Under the pieces are notes generated by a model, which saw nothing but the letters and a program-made list of their open reading frames with translations, was not told the origin of the DNA and did not search any database. From Isoetes taiwanensis (taxonomy: Eukaryota > Streptophyta > Lycopodiopsida > Isoetales > Isoetaceae), in NCBI GenBank assembly GCA_021234155.1, contig JAJEKV010000035.1, positions 434,001 to 498,000 of the forward strand: DNA of 64,000 nt. Reading direction: 5' to 3'. Positions 22,245 to 34,468 of the stretch are shown here, piece after piece. Numbering within the stretch: the first letter of the stretch is position 1; the number at the start of each line of letters is the position of its first letter. Both the position numbers and the translations under genes were made by a program.

Positions 22245-22757
22245 TTGGCCTTATTGCAAAATTTCTTTGTCTTATAATTTGGGCTACTGATCCATATCTT
22301 ATACAATTTCAAAAAACTTAGAAGTGCCAGTTGACTTTTGACCAATTCAAAACTGGGATTCCTCGATTCAAAATTGGGTTTGTCAACTACAAAGCTAACT
22401 TCCACGCCTAGATTATGATCAGACCTGGATTATGATTAGACAGATTATGATTAGACCCGGATTATGATTAGACAGAGTACTATCAGAAGAATTGGAGGAA
22501 TTTTGCAGCTCCTGCATTAGAGCAACAAACTAACCACTTAATGTTTTAGAAGAAAACAGGCAACATGGCTAATGGTCGTTTTAACATGTTAAAGACCCGG
22601 ATATACCCATGGTTTAAAAGTGATGGCATCCGATATTTATGGGGCTCCCTCAAACTATTGATAACACATTACTATCCCATTGTTCGTGAACAATCACATA
22701 GAATGATCACAAAATGTGAACAATCACATGTAAAGCGCACCAACGGTGGGCAAATTA
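22245..22757. repeat. Spacer with short tandem repeat
   Basis: 22,412-22,475 holds four units of GGATTATGATTAGAC. Nothing else is gene-like. GGTGGGCAAATTACTAGT at 22,745-22,762 ends in CTAGT and may be the degraded 3' end of a further Helitron. Confidence 0.5.
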
Positions 22758-25700
22758 CTAGTATTATAATGTTTTACTGAAGTAATGGACCACGCCCTAA
22801 AATGGGCGGCTGAGATTTTACCAAAAAAAAAAAAGCACTAAATCCCTAAAATGGATGACTGAGATTTTAACTTAAAGAAGCCCTAAATCGTCATTCCTCT
22901 CTCTTACCAGATTTGCAAGTAGGGGGGCCCATCGCAACAGGCAGATTTGCACGGGCAATACATCCCTCAAATAGCAAAGGCCGGTTTCAACACACGAGCT
23001 ACAATGAATCGCCAAGCACGAGAGATTAGTTTACGGTTCAGAGGCGGTGACAAAGCTATGCGGTAGAGTGTTGAGATTTGAGATTTAATCTGTCTTTCTT
23101 AGTGTTCCTATGTGATTTGTGGAGCGGTTATGGCGGCTTCCATGACTTGCACCCTCCCCATGCGAATCGGCACATAGCGGTGCAAAACTTCCTTACGCTA
23201 TTGATTCATCGGGCCCCAACACCACCGCTTGCCAAAGGAAATCTTGAAACTTTGTTTTGAAGTTTACTCCGTCATAGCTTGAACTCGGAAAACCATGATG
23301 AGGAATTAGTCGATAGGCTAAAATATGGAGAATGGTTCCAAATAGTTGGGAGATGGGCTTTACAAGGTTGCAATTCGGGCATTTGTCAAAGATAAGATTA
23401 TTTATTTGGTTAGTTTGGATTTATGGGCTGATGTGGTGAGGCCTTAACAGAGTATCCACAGTTAGGGGCATAACTTCAAATTTCAGCAAGGCTGCCTAGC
23501 TTATCGTCATAGTTTCAAATAGCCATAACTTCATTCTAGACGGTTTACTAGAGCCAAAACCATGGTGAAAAGCCAAGATTTGGAACAAATAGTAGGGCAC
23601 TTGCACATAGATCCCAGCTTTGAGCTCGAAGTAGATGCCTATGGCGGCAGATTCAATGGATGAGGGGGCACCTTTCCTGGCATTTAGAGCTCTTATCTTT
23701 CAAAAGACAAAATATAGAATCATTGTAATTGATTTGTTCTGCTCCAATATTCAGAGACAATGGCGACGACACTTCACATAGAAAATTCAGTGCTAGGATT
23801 CCTTACCGATAACCTGGATATTTCGGAAAGGAACAAAGCAAGATTGCAAATGCAGACATTTGAGGAAGGAGATGTGAGGATTCAAAGAGCTTCAAATAAG
23901 CAATCATTGTTCAGGTATAGAAAGCTTACTTTAAGAAAGTTTAAGAATTCTTACTTCAGTGTGTTGTTGCATGTAGATGCTGATGCTACCATGATATTCG
24001 TCGATTATTGTAATTATGCATGCCTTATGAGCCTGCTATGAACATGATAATCTATCTGTTGAGTCATTCCATTGCCATCATTTACTATTTTTGCGATTAT
24101 CGGGAAGTAATGGCTAAGCCTAGGAAACATTTTAGGTTGCTTTGGTGTGTGGTGAAGATATTGCGAATGGCCTCGGGATGTAAAGGCCTTTGTCGATCAA
24201 AAATATTACTCCTATTCAGATTTGTTGGGGATTATATTCTCTCTATAGCCATTGTAGTTTAATCTTGTTAAGGCGGTTAGGAAGACGATTTTAGAGTGTA
24301 ACGAAAAAGGTAGGGGCAACCCAACAATCTTTTTTTTTTTGTTCTAGATGTTCAGTCCTAAGGCTCTATGCATGTGCCTGTATAAATTTTTAGCTTTTAT
24401 CATTAAATATTCTAATCTATATGTACAGTGCCTCTTCCTTTGGAAATGATGATTTTTATTGTTTATTAGAGATTTTGCTCTGTCAGAAAGGAGTCTGTTT
24501 GGATATAATGGCACAAACAAAAGCATCTGCCATCCAAAACCTTCAAAAAGCACCAGAAGTTCGCAACAAACAAAAGCTTTTCTTTAGCCCAAGCATCAGG
24601 TATTGCATCAGATCAGATCATTTTTATTAAAATTGTTATCAAATTTTCAATTCAAATCATTATTAATATGTTGATTGCATAAAATAATAATTTCTTATAT
24701 TTATATAGCTGGCTACTATGGTTGGAGATTGCCATTTAGTGGAGATTCCTGGATTACGTATTGGTATACAGAACATGATGACGTATTGGAACATGACGAT
24801 GGAACTTGGTGAAACCATACATGGGATTAAAAGGAATCAGTGCTAGGTAAGGGATTCCAAGTGTATGGTCCTGTCCATTTTACAATGTTTCAAACAGTTG
24901 CACTTCGTGATGTAATATTATGCAGGGCCCTGCTAATAAGAAAAGGGTGTTTATATGCTGTTCTTCTTTTAGAGCTATAGCATAACCAAATATCTGGCAA
25001 GCTAAACCACCAACCAACTGGCCAGCAGTGTTTCCAAAGCATCATCTTCTAAGATTATGCGTGTTTAGTCATGTCAGAAATACTTATAGGGATTAATTTC
25101 ACCACAACAACCCTTATGTTCTTAGTTCCACCTTGATTTTGCAAAGATACTGTTTTGAAAATGGCTTCTGCAGACCAAAGAGATGCAAATAAACCTTTGC
25201 CTGTAGAGGATTTAAAAAAAGCTTGAAAGATTATAGCTCTTAGAGGCCCACCTACTATATAAGAAAGTAAATCATTTAGGAAAAACAAAAAGCTTTAACC
25301 TTTAGAGGCCTTGCCAATTAAGTACTTCCACAAAGTTAATGATATGGAAGGGGAAACTGTCAGGAGCAGGTCATTTCGGGATGCACTTTTTTCGTTTCTT
25401 ACAACATTTAAAGCATAAACGCTTGAGATGTTTGACAAAATACCATGTGCTTTTCGAATGTGGCATGTGTTTCATCCACGTCTCGGATGTACCTTGATAC
25501 CAATAGACCATGGCTAAGTAAGGTAAAAAGTACCTAGGCTGTTAGGGAGATTGAAGTTTCAGGTCCATGATTTATGCGAGAACTTTAGTTGCAGCAGGCA
25601 TCTTATCAAGCAATTTGTATATTGTAGGCATTTATGGAACTCGGATCCAACCGATACTGCCTATTGGAGGCATAACCAAGCAAGCATGATGTTTGTTTGT

Positions 25701-27278
25701 CATCATGTAGCAGCATGAAGAATATGGATTGAAGACATAAGAAGCTAAAGTATTTCATGGAAAGTTTTTTTTCTCTCTCTCTTTACAAGCAAATGCGTCA
25801 TTTGCCATGAACACCCAGCCAGGCCTATCAAAAATGGCTTGAGAGTTTTTAAATTTCGTTTGTATGTCAAGATTGAGAGATGTGCTAGAACATGATATAA
25901 TTGTAGCTGTCAAATGCTTCAAAATACAAAATGCAATCACAATGCCAACTATGGCAGTGTTTATACAAAGAAGGTTGTATCTTTATTTTTGCAAAACACT
26001 TCATTCAGAACTCCGTAGCAGTAACAGACCTTGCTGCAAGAATGGCAAGGTGCAACATTCTTTTGCACAAGTCTCACCATAATGATGTAGCTTTTAAGTC
26101 TTCCAGTCTTCCCACACTATTTGTCCTCATCTACATCCTTGGTGGTGCACCCTTGATAACCATGCACCAAGTTGCTCTAAGAAATACCTCAGGGACTTTT
26201 TTTTGTTAATAGACGATATATAACTTCGTAGATCTTTAGTTCAACTACAGAGCAATTCTTTTTTGGAATATGCAGTATAGATGCTTTAGCAACTAAAATT
26301 GCAAAGTTGTGGTTGGTGCTCATGAATGAGACTTTGTTCATGGTAAGTTGATGTTACTGATACACAATCTCTTATATCCCCAAAGTAGTGATATAATAGT
26401 ACATGTTATTCCATTTGTTTCAATTAGATGGTCGTCTTTTTAATTTAACTACGTTTCAGCTTCAAGTACTTTATTATTATTAAAAATGATAGGCAGTTTC
26501 GAATGAAATTGAAACCAATTACTATCTTCCCAGCTAAAGGTTGAGCACATCACTCTGGCCCAATTGAGTGTTTATTATACACTAATAAAATAAAGCAAGA
26601 GCATTAGACATAAATAAATAAATAAAATAAAGTAAAATAAAGTGATTATGTAATGGCATATCAAATGAAATTAATATGAATGCAACTTATAGAATAATTA
26701 ATAACTTCCCAAAGAAGTATCTCATATATCAATAGATAGCAAACTCTGCCCATTTGGGGCACTAAATGACCAAACAAAAGCAAACCAAACTTTCTATATA
26801 GTCCATGCCAAATGAAGACTGATTAGTTCCTTCCGTTGACAAATGTTAAAAGTGTTTATAATGATTACTAAAATCTAAACCTTGATGCCACTATAAATGA
26901 TCCCTTTACATAAACAATTATGGTAGGTCTCACACATCTATATAACAAACAAGGTAACTTTTGCACCTTGACTTCAACCTCAGCGCATAGCCTACTATGC
27001 ACACCCTTCTATAAATGGCCCTGTAGAAGCTTTGAAATATGAAAAGCATCTAGCCTTAAAAGGGCACACCCTTCTATAAATGATCTTGCACACTAAAGAT
27101 CTACGAAGTCATATGTCGTCTTTCAAAGCAAAATTCTTAGAACATAAGTAGGGACACCTTCCGAGTTGCGAGCATTGTTGGCCTATCATTTACTGCACCT
27201 TCTGAGTTGCAATCATTGTTGGCCTATCATTTACATGTCCCATATTTATACCCAGCAACGCTGGATACCCTTACTAGT
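22758..27278 (+). mobile_element. Probable Helitron, about 4.5 kb
   Basis: The 5' region (ATTATAATGTTTTACTG then AATGGACCACGCCC) matches the subterminal sequence of the family, but the first bases are CTAGT instead of CTTAT. The 3' end (27,249-27,278) has a CCCAGCAACGCTGG hairpin, then CTAGT. The base after it is A, not the expected T. No Rep/helicase is visible. The interior has one PPR-like fragment and several unrecognised coding-like scraps (for example 23,760-24,041 and, on the minus strand, 25,055-25,288). Pairing of these two ends is inference. Confidence 0.55.
25925..26210 (+). pseudogene. Possible PPR-like fragment
   Basis: KHFIQNSVAVTDLAARMARC followed by SHHNDVAF resembles the ending of one pentatricopeptide repeat and start of the next (NVxVxNALVxMYxKC...RDVVSW). 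It is short, degenerate and lacks flanking repeats. The resemblance may be chance. Confidence 0.3.
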
Positions 27279-28844
27279 ATCATAATATTCTCTCCCCGTG
27301 GAATATTCGGTGGCATATTCTACCGGACGGAATCACTCAATGTTTGCCATTTTTGTGCCTGTCCATTGTTATTCTTGGCACTGCCCAAAATTTTTATGGA
27401 TGGGGATTTGAACCCCTTGCCAACATCAGCAATGCCATGGGCCGCTTTAAAACAAGAATAAGAAACAAGGAACAGGATCATCAGCCTTTGTCCAAGCTTT
27501 CTTTTTTGCTGTTTTTTCAGCAAAAATGAGCTCAAACTCCTTAAGCCAAGCTTCAATCGCTTAAAAAACCTTCATTCAACTTAAAAAAACCAAAAGCTTA
27601 TAAAAAACCTGCATAAACCCTGCTGAAACCCTGCCGGATTTGCAGAACCCATGTCTTAAAATTTGCAGATAGACCAGACATGTTTTCTCAGTTATAGGCT
27701 GTCAGATTTGTAGCCTAGACTCAAAATAGATGAAGAATAAGCCGACCCATATTTGTTAATTTCTCAGATATGACAAATTCAAACATATGCGACATCTAGA
27801 AGACTGAATCTCTGTCAAAAATACCCTTTTTTTAACAGTTTGGAGGCCTTATTTCACGAACATTCGATGCCAAAAATTTGGTGGGATTGTCATTAGAAGA
27901 ATCGGGTCAAGTCTTCCCTCGAAAACAGGATGTTCTTCTTCATTCGATGTGCAGATGCTTAAATTTTTCTCTCTGTTGCAGTTTTTCTCTCTTTACCCTG
28001 CCCTTGTCGAAGTGGCAGAGAAGAATCTGCCATAGCCATTCCTTCTTCAAAACTCAAACTCTGCATCAGAAATCTAATCCATAGCAAGGCAAATCATGGC
28101 TGGGCTTTTCGGATTGGGCATAAAAATCAGTTACCCATCTCTCAAATATGCCCCATTCAAAGCTCCGGCGATGAAATAAATGCTTTGCCCTAACAATGGA
28201 TTCCTTTCCTTAATCCTGCACTAATGGCGCAAAATAGAGCAGTAAAACGACAGTGCCGCTACAACACACTGTAATGTATAGAGTCGAACAAATTAGATAA
28301 GCTTAAAAATATGAATATTTTGCCACAACAAGCTACCCATTGAGTTTTTCTTCGCCAACAAGAATAAGAAAAGAAGGAAGATCTCCTTAACCCCAGCCTG
28401 TTCAATCGCCATCTATCGCCGGAGCAAGCCGCCATAGCCCCCACTAGCTGAACACCTCCCAGAAGAACAAAGAACAGGACGTCAAAAATTTGAATTTTTA
28501 CTAAAATATTTTGGATGGTGATTTTGTCGCGTGGAATAACAGAGCGGTGATTCCATCCGGCGGTATTTTGCGAATGTGATTCCGCCGGAAGGTATAAAAT
28601 AGACGACTAGGATAGACCCTACAGACGGATGGCTGGGATCCATCAGAAGGTACACCTGACGCTGTCAGGTACGGATAACGGGGCCTCCGGAACGGATCCC
28701 GTTTCCGGAGGGTTAGTGATTCCGCGGGAGAGTAGTCACCGCGATAGAATCACCAAAACCAGGGTAAAGCTATTTTCACCCCATCTAAATGCTATGGACC
28801 CATCAATTAAAGGAACGTATCATTGTCATTCATTATGCTCTTAA
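27279..28844. other. Intergenic stretch, nothing recognised
   Basis: No gene is supported. GTGGAATA and GATTCCxxCCGG words recur at about 27,298-27,336 and 28,529-28,600, perhaps the two ends of an unrecognised repeat. A T-arm-like word at 27,404-27,418 (minus strand) has no matching tRNA body. Confidence 0.4.
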
Positions 28845-28990
28845 TCAATGCACACCCATCACCAAAAGGACCATCAATCAATGCACACGTATACTCTTGA
28901 CACCTCCATCAATGCACATGTATACTAACTACCACAATCAGTGCACATCTATATTCTAACACCTCAATCAATGCACATGTCTACTCTACC
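28845..28990. repeat. Tandem repeat, about 35-bp unit
   Basis: Five degenerate units of CAATGCACATGTATACT followed by a short CTNACACCTC-like spacer. Confidence 0.75.
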
Positions 28991-29685
28991 TCAGACTCTG
29001 CGGCCTCAGGTACACTGAACGCCCACGTGAGCCCTTTATTTCGATACAAGATTTATGCTTATCCACCGGCACGACCCGGCCTAATGTTTGAGGCACTATT
29101 ATTATTTGCCTTTATGTTATTTGGTAAATAGTCTTACCTGGACCATGTCCCTTTATGTTTGATGGTGCACATCCAATGTCTAGGTATATTTCTAACAACC
29201 AGGCAAGCGCTAAAAGCCATAGAGTCTACCTAAGGAGCATTTGGAATATGCAAGATGTTTATGTAAAGCTGGTTAGCAATATCCATTCACAAGATTAATT
29301 TCTAGATTTTGCAAAATCATTTTGCAGTGGCAAATTAATGATATGATATAATGGAATTTTAACGTCCAATGCAAGTTGTAGCTTATGGGAATCAATAACA
29401 ATACCCCATGATAGAGACAATATGATGATTGTAGTTTGCCTAACCATAGATGCAACCAATGATATAAATCTTGGAATGGTTGATTCGCTAATGCAATTTC
29501 TCATATATTACCTGCACTTTGGGCAGTAGTTTCTTTTGGTGATTAGCTAATGCATTCTTGAAACAAATGCTTTGCATGTCAATCAAAGTTATCTATACAA
29601 CATGGCAATTCATTTTTCATTTTTTTTTCTTTTTTACTTGAGGTTTCTTGAAGGTGAAAGTTAGAAAGCAAGTTCATCTCCATCT
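28991..29685. other. AT-rich spacer, nothing recognised
   Basis: Only short open frames under 70 codons, with no domain or transposon end that I can identify. Confidence 0.5.
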
Positions 29686-30180
29686 CAGTTGCCCATGAAG
29701 AAGCGCAGGATCATTGCATCCATTCGAACAGGGGCCCACCATCTTCGGCTTGAGACGGGTCGGTGGATTGGAGAGCCATGCCAGGACAGGCTTTGTCAGT
29801 GTTGCCCGCTGGGGATTGTTGAGGATGAAAGCCATGCCTTCCAGAGCTGTCCAGCCTATAGTCAGATTCGGGCTTGCTACGCCCTCTTGGTGCGACCTGG
29901 TCTGCCACTGCACGAGCTACTCAGTACGCCGTCAGTTCGATCCCTTGGCTCCTACCTCCAGGAGGTTTTGGATCTGCGGACTCACCTCTGTCCCCGCGCG
30001 CCTACCTGAGGGGTCGGGAATTCATATGTATATGTATATTTGTACAGCTGCCAGCGGGCTTGTTGCTGCGACGGTTTTTCCTCGTAAGGGGGTTTTTTAA
30101 TCCGGGTAGCAACGGGCTTGTTGCACCCGTATAATTTGGGTCCTATAGGCCGATTGGCCTCCGCGGACGATAAAAGAACC
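29686..30180 (+). mobile_element. LINE 3' end, zinc-finger region plus 3' tail
   Basis: One frame (29,689-30,009) reads IRTGAHHLRLETGRW, then CQCCPLGIVEDESHAF and SCPAY, the cysteine-histidine C-terminus of a LINE reverse transcriptase. It is followed by the family's 3' untranslated signature: TTTTTCCTCGTAAGG, GGGTTTTTTAATCCGGG and TCCTATAGGCCGATTGGCCT. Six copies of this signature occur in the window. Everything 5' of this point is missing. Confidence 0.8.
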
Positions 30181-30262
30181 TTCCTTTCTTCATTCCTTCC
30201 TAACGAAGGAGACGTAACATGCAGAACATCTAAGACACAAGAATAGTAATTACTTGTATGTA

Positions 30263-30408
30263 TAAAGATTAAGGAATGGTGGATGGCTTTCCCATATCCT
30301 TACGTCGTCCAAGGTCTTTGTGCTTTCCCAATCCTTAGGTCGTCCAAGTCTTTCTGCGTATGTTCATGATAACAGAAGTCCCTGTCAATTTCAATTTTAC
30401 AGATACTA
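30263..30408 (+). promoter_or_regulatory. Conserved upstream region of the membrane-protein gene
   Basis: This 5' flank is also found, inverted and about 90% alike by eye, upstream of the partial copy at 49,390-49,883 (about 49,985-50,120). It contains an internal duplication of TTTCCCAATCCTTAGGTCGT-type sequence. Conservation between copies shows only that the duplicated block included the flank; promoter function is inferred from position. The other copy has about 100 extra bases just before the start codon. Confidence 0.35.
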
Positions 30409-32258
30409 ATGGCAATCTGCAATCTCATTTCCGTCATTCTCCTCACAACAATCGTAATCTTGGTACAATCTGTCTGTGCTTCTTCATCCTATTATTATCC
30501 TGATTTATCAACGCAAGATGGGAGTTCCTGTGCTGAGAAAACCGTGTTCGCCACAACCAGAGATCCATTCTACGACTGGATCACTGGATCTTATCTTGTC
30601 ACTGGTTTTGAAACCGACGACTCTATCAGCATTCAAGAAGCTGGTTTAGCCTATAAAAAGCTGAGTGCATGGAGGGTTACAAGTTCTAATTCTACTCCTG
30701 CGCTCATGTTTAATTCACCTGAACCCCACGGCGTTGGAGGGTCGTTCTATCAAAACCCCATAACAGAATTGCAAGAATGACTGTGCACTGGGGGTTGAGC
30801 ATCCGGATTTGCAACGGTGGCATCTTCTTCGCCGACAAAGGTCAAAATATGTGCCGCTATACTCGTCAGATAATGCCTGCCTTATTACAAGATGGTTCCA
30901 TCAGTTTCCATAGTCTGTTATCAGAAATAAAGTACAGTAACAGTGATCTTATACATCTGACAAACTGGGTAAGCAATGCAAGGACCCCAGGGGCCGTCGG
31001 AGTAAATCGAACTGTAATTTCCAGGACTCCAAATTTTTGGTATTATTCCAATCCCCAGTTGGCACTTAATTGTAGCAGACTGCCCATATATTACAGAGCC
31101 GACATGACTGCCTATTTAGGCGAGTCCTATGTAGGATGCGCTTGCGTGGGAAACGTATGTGCTCAAGATGTCGATCTGACAGTTAGCAGCGGTGAGTTCC
31201 AGGGTGCAGGTCCATGCAAGAGAGTTAATTCCTACTGGGTGCCCCTAGAGGACGGAGTCTACCTTTATACTTACAGTCCCGAGATTGATCGATACTATGT
31301 TCTAAACTCCACCTTTGATACCACTACGTTTCCTGATAATATCAGCAAAGCTGACCTTGATGGAATGGGGGATCTATCGTCTTGCTTGGAAGACTGGTTA
31401 GCCAGCAACACTAATCCATCACCTGATGTCCAATCTCTCGCAACTGCTTGTCCTTCTAATCTAACAGTAGATTACACATATGATTATGATCATGACATGA
31501 TCATCTCATACAGCGTGGGTTTAGCTAGCAAAAGTGTGAAGAAAGCTTTGGAAAGTGGAGATGATTGTCAGGCTAATTTCAATGTGGAAAAGGTATGCTC
31601 TTCCAACACCTTAGAGGATGAGGAAGTACAAGATATAAAGAATATAGTAGGGAACTTTAGCCAACTCCAGGAAGTGAGGAACTATGCCCATAACCAATGG
31701 GCCAGCATGGCGTCCAAACGTCATGATGCCTACTTGGACATTGTAGCAGCTTTTTTGGCTATATTTGTTACAAATGGAGTAGTATTCAGTGACAAATTGG
31801 TGGATCTAGAGAAATGGCTTTACAATAATTGCGTCTGTACACATGGAGGAGGAAAAGCGTCCATACAATCCCAATTGTGGAAGAAGGTGATATTCTTTGT
31901 AAGATGGATTGTGAGGTTTGGTCCTTTAGGTGGAATCGTGTTTCATTTCATGTTTAGTATGTGGAACACCTTCAAAGACCTAGAGGCAGGACCATCTAAT
32001 GCATGGATTCTAACTATTGAGCAGCAACCACGTAACGACACAGCTTATCTTGTCACCACTACTTCTACCATTCAGGTCCAACCCAGATGGAGCACATGTT
32101 ATGTTCTAGTAGGTATGGCTATCGTTTACTTCATACTTTCTTTCTTCCTCACCTTTCGTGAAGTGGGTGAACACCCTGTTGATGATGGAGCACCTAGGCG
32201 TCGCCGACCTACTCGTGTTGATGATGAAGCACCTCAGGACTGCCCGCCTATTCCATAA
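30409..32258 (+). pseudogene. Secreted/membrane protein gene with one frameshift
   Basis: Two frames, 30,409-30,780 (123 codons) and 30,777-32,258 (493 codons), together make one protein of about 615 residues. The N-terminus is a signal peptide (hydrophobic MAICNLISVILLTTIVILVQ, ending near Ala24). A cysteine- and N-glycosylation-rich extracellular part follows. Near the C-terminus three hydrophobic segments lie at about 318-338, 371-393 and 441-460 of the second frame, then a basic tail (RRRRPTR). I do not recognise the family. The frames are joined at CAAAACCCCATAAC; the inverted copy near 49.5 kb has CAAAACCTCCATAAC there, so this locus has probably lost one base. Apart from that the coding frame is undamaged, which points to a recent break or a sequencing error. 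Confidence 0.65.
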
Positions 32259-32367
32259 TGTTTCTGCTTTGCTATATACTATAAACACTAGTATTCTTTA
32301 CATCTAGTTCTATAAAGTTACGAGGTGTATACAATTATTATATCACATTTGACATAAACAATTTATC

Positions 32368-32440
32368 AGCATGCTTATTGCTGCTAAGGTTTTTCCCTCG
32401 AAAACCTTTCGGGACGGGGTTTTTTAATCCTGGACAGTAA
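32368..32440 (+). mobile_element. LINE 3' tail fragment
   Basis: GGTTTTTCCCTCGAAAACC followed by GGGGTTTTTTAATCCTGG matches the 3' untranslated signature of the LINE copies nearby. Coding sequence is absent. Confidence 0.6.
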
Positions 32441-32689
32441 TAAATTCTGTTTTGCCTTGAAAACTATAGTTTCGGTTTTGCTAAAGATAAGAAAAAGGTG
32501 TGATTTTGCTGATTGATAATGCTATTTTTTAGGCATGTGGCGCAGGTTCAGACCCTAGATCAGGAGCAAGCAGGAGTCCAATTGACTTGGCTAAACAAGG
32601 AACATCCACTGCTGTTTTTCTAAGAAGTTATGTTTTTATTTTTAAAGAGGTGTGGTTATTTAAGAAGGTGCATTGTTAAAATTGAATTG

Positions 32690-33130
32690 AATGGAATTGC
32701 TTTTTATCATCCGCGATGACCAATCGACCTATGGGACCCAAACACGGAATACAAGAAATGTATTACTGCTAGGATTAAAAACCACACCCTAAAGGGTTTC
32801 GAGGGAAAAGCCTTGGCAATAATAGGTATGCTGAGAGACTATACAATGGTATATATTATGTGTATATGATACATTTCAATCTCAGTGCGACATAACTAAG
32901 TGCATGCATCCGTGATGTCTTGGAAAGAAAAATCTTAACAAACACACTGAGGTTGTGTCCAGCAGCATATGGAGCGGCTGGCTAGGCAGGATGACCTCAG
33001 CATAGCGGATTTGAATGTGGTTGAATGTTGGACATTGTAGATTGTGACATTCGTCTTCAATGGCGCCATATTGGCAACACTGACAAATTCCATTCTCACA
33101 TTACTCCTGAGCCCATCTGCCTGTCTCAAT
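32690..33130 (-). mobile_element. LINE 3' end fragment
   Basis: On the minus strand the remnant of the zinc-finger region (about 33,129-33,040, FVSVANMAPLK) is followed by the 3' signature (TTTTTAATCCTAGCAGTAAT, GGGTCCCATAGGTCGATTGG) and a short TTCAATTCAA-like tail at 32,680-32,695. Frames are broken. Confidence 0.65.
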
Positions 33131-33499
33131 TCAAAGTCGACATATACCTGTGCGAATTGAAGCTGTCAATCTATGTTTTTTCAGCGACAAACATGTATAG
33201 AAGTAGCGCTGTGGATCTGGGGGTTTCACCTAATGGAATCCCTATATACCATGTGCGTTAATGAAGTGAATTCCTCCCCCCCCTCCTTTTTTCTACCCAT
33301 ATCCGCTTGTAGATCTCACTGTATATGGCTTTAGATCTAAATATAACCCTTGAGATTTGGTATTATTTTTATTTTAGTAACTCCATATTATTCCATATTA
33401 GAGGTTTCCTTTTCTTTGACTTTCTCTATCATATCTTTAGTGTCAATTTCTTCAAGCCTTCTCTTTAGGATTTTCCCTTAACCTATTCCAGCTCACGAT

Positions 33500-33828
33500 G
33501 CACGAAGACGTCTTCTTATTTGCTTACACAGGCTGGCTTCTTCACGGTTATGGGATTAACAGGTGGATCTCTTCTGACAGTCTCATACCTCCAGGAGGTT
33601 ATGGATGCACGGACTCATTTGTGTCCTACAGGACGGTACTGAACTGTCCTATACAATTGTACAGCGTGCCAGCATACTTATTACTGCTAAGGTTTTTCCC
33701 TCGAAAACCAGGCCGGCTAGGGGTTTTTAATCCGGCGACAAGGCTTACGCTTTGCTCTCTTTTTGTTTGGGTCCCATAGGCCAATTGGTCTCCGTGGATG
33801 CTAAAAACCTATTCTATTCTATTGTTTC
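33500..33828 (+). mobile_element. LINE 3' end fragment with (TTCTA)n tail
   Basis: The 3' signature (GGTTTTTCCCTCGAAAACC, GGGGTTTTTAATCC, GGGTCCCATAGGCCAATTGG) leads to CTATTCTATTCTATTG at 33,811-33,826. Open frames here are remnants of the LINE C-terminus or chance. Confidence 0.7.
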
Positions 33829-34468
33829 CACTCTGCTCCTCTTTATCGCTTTTGTATCTAATACCTACTACATTATTGTTGTATGGGAAGGAGAAAGGGT
33901 GGCTTGAATAAGGCCACCATATACTTAGTTTGGAGGAAGAAAAAGGATGGCCAAAAAAGAGAAAGAACATGTTTGATTTCCATAAGCCCCTAAGGCTAAG
34001 GCCATGTCTCTGACCAAAAGAGTGCTTAATCTAGAGGTTGAAGGTAGTTCCATCCGGATCGAGGGCTTACTCTTAAACATATGGTTCCCGAAGAACCTCC
34101 CATTGTCATTGCCGGGATGATCATGTTACGGATTATTCGTTACCTGCTGCTGCACAAATTGGAGCCTCTGATCCTACCAACGCTTCCACTCAGGTTCTTG
34201 TGTAGTTTGTGGTTCCTTTAATCTTAATCTCTGCCCTGTTAAAATTATTATTCCCTTTTTTGCTTGTTCTTGACATTTCTCTTGTTATCTCTATTTTCGG
34301 TAGTTTGAACTTTTTTTCATATCGCCCTTGATGTCCTAACTAGTTATGTTTAGACAGGAACATTTGGTCCCCATTGAGCCTTGGTATCTCAGCAACTTCA
34401 GCTCATTAAATCTAATTTTTTAAGTTTATTACTGCTATATGGCCTATATAGTTCAGGGCATAATCTCA
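33829..34468. other. Spacer, nothing recognised
   Basis: No gene can be supported. The base before the next element (A at 34,468) fits the Helitron insertion rule. Confidence 0.5.

Noticed and set aside
27380-27440. Possible tRNA on the minus strand (GGGGTTCAAATCCCC)
   Set aside because: The T-arm-like stem has no matching acceptor stem, D-arm or anticodon arm upstream.
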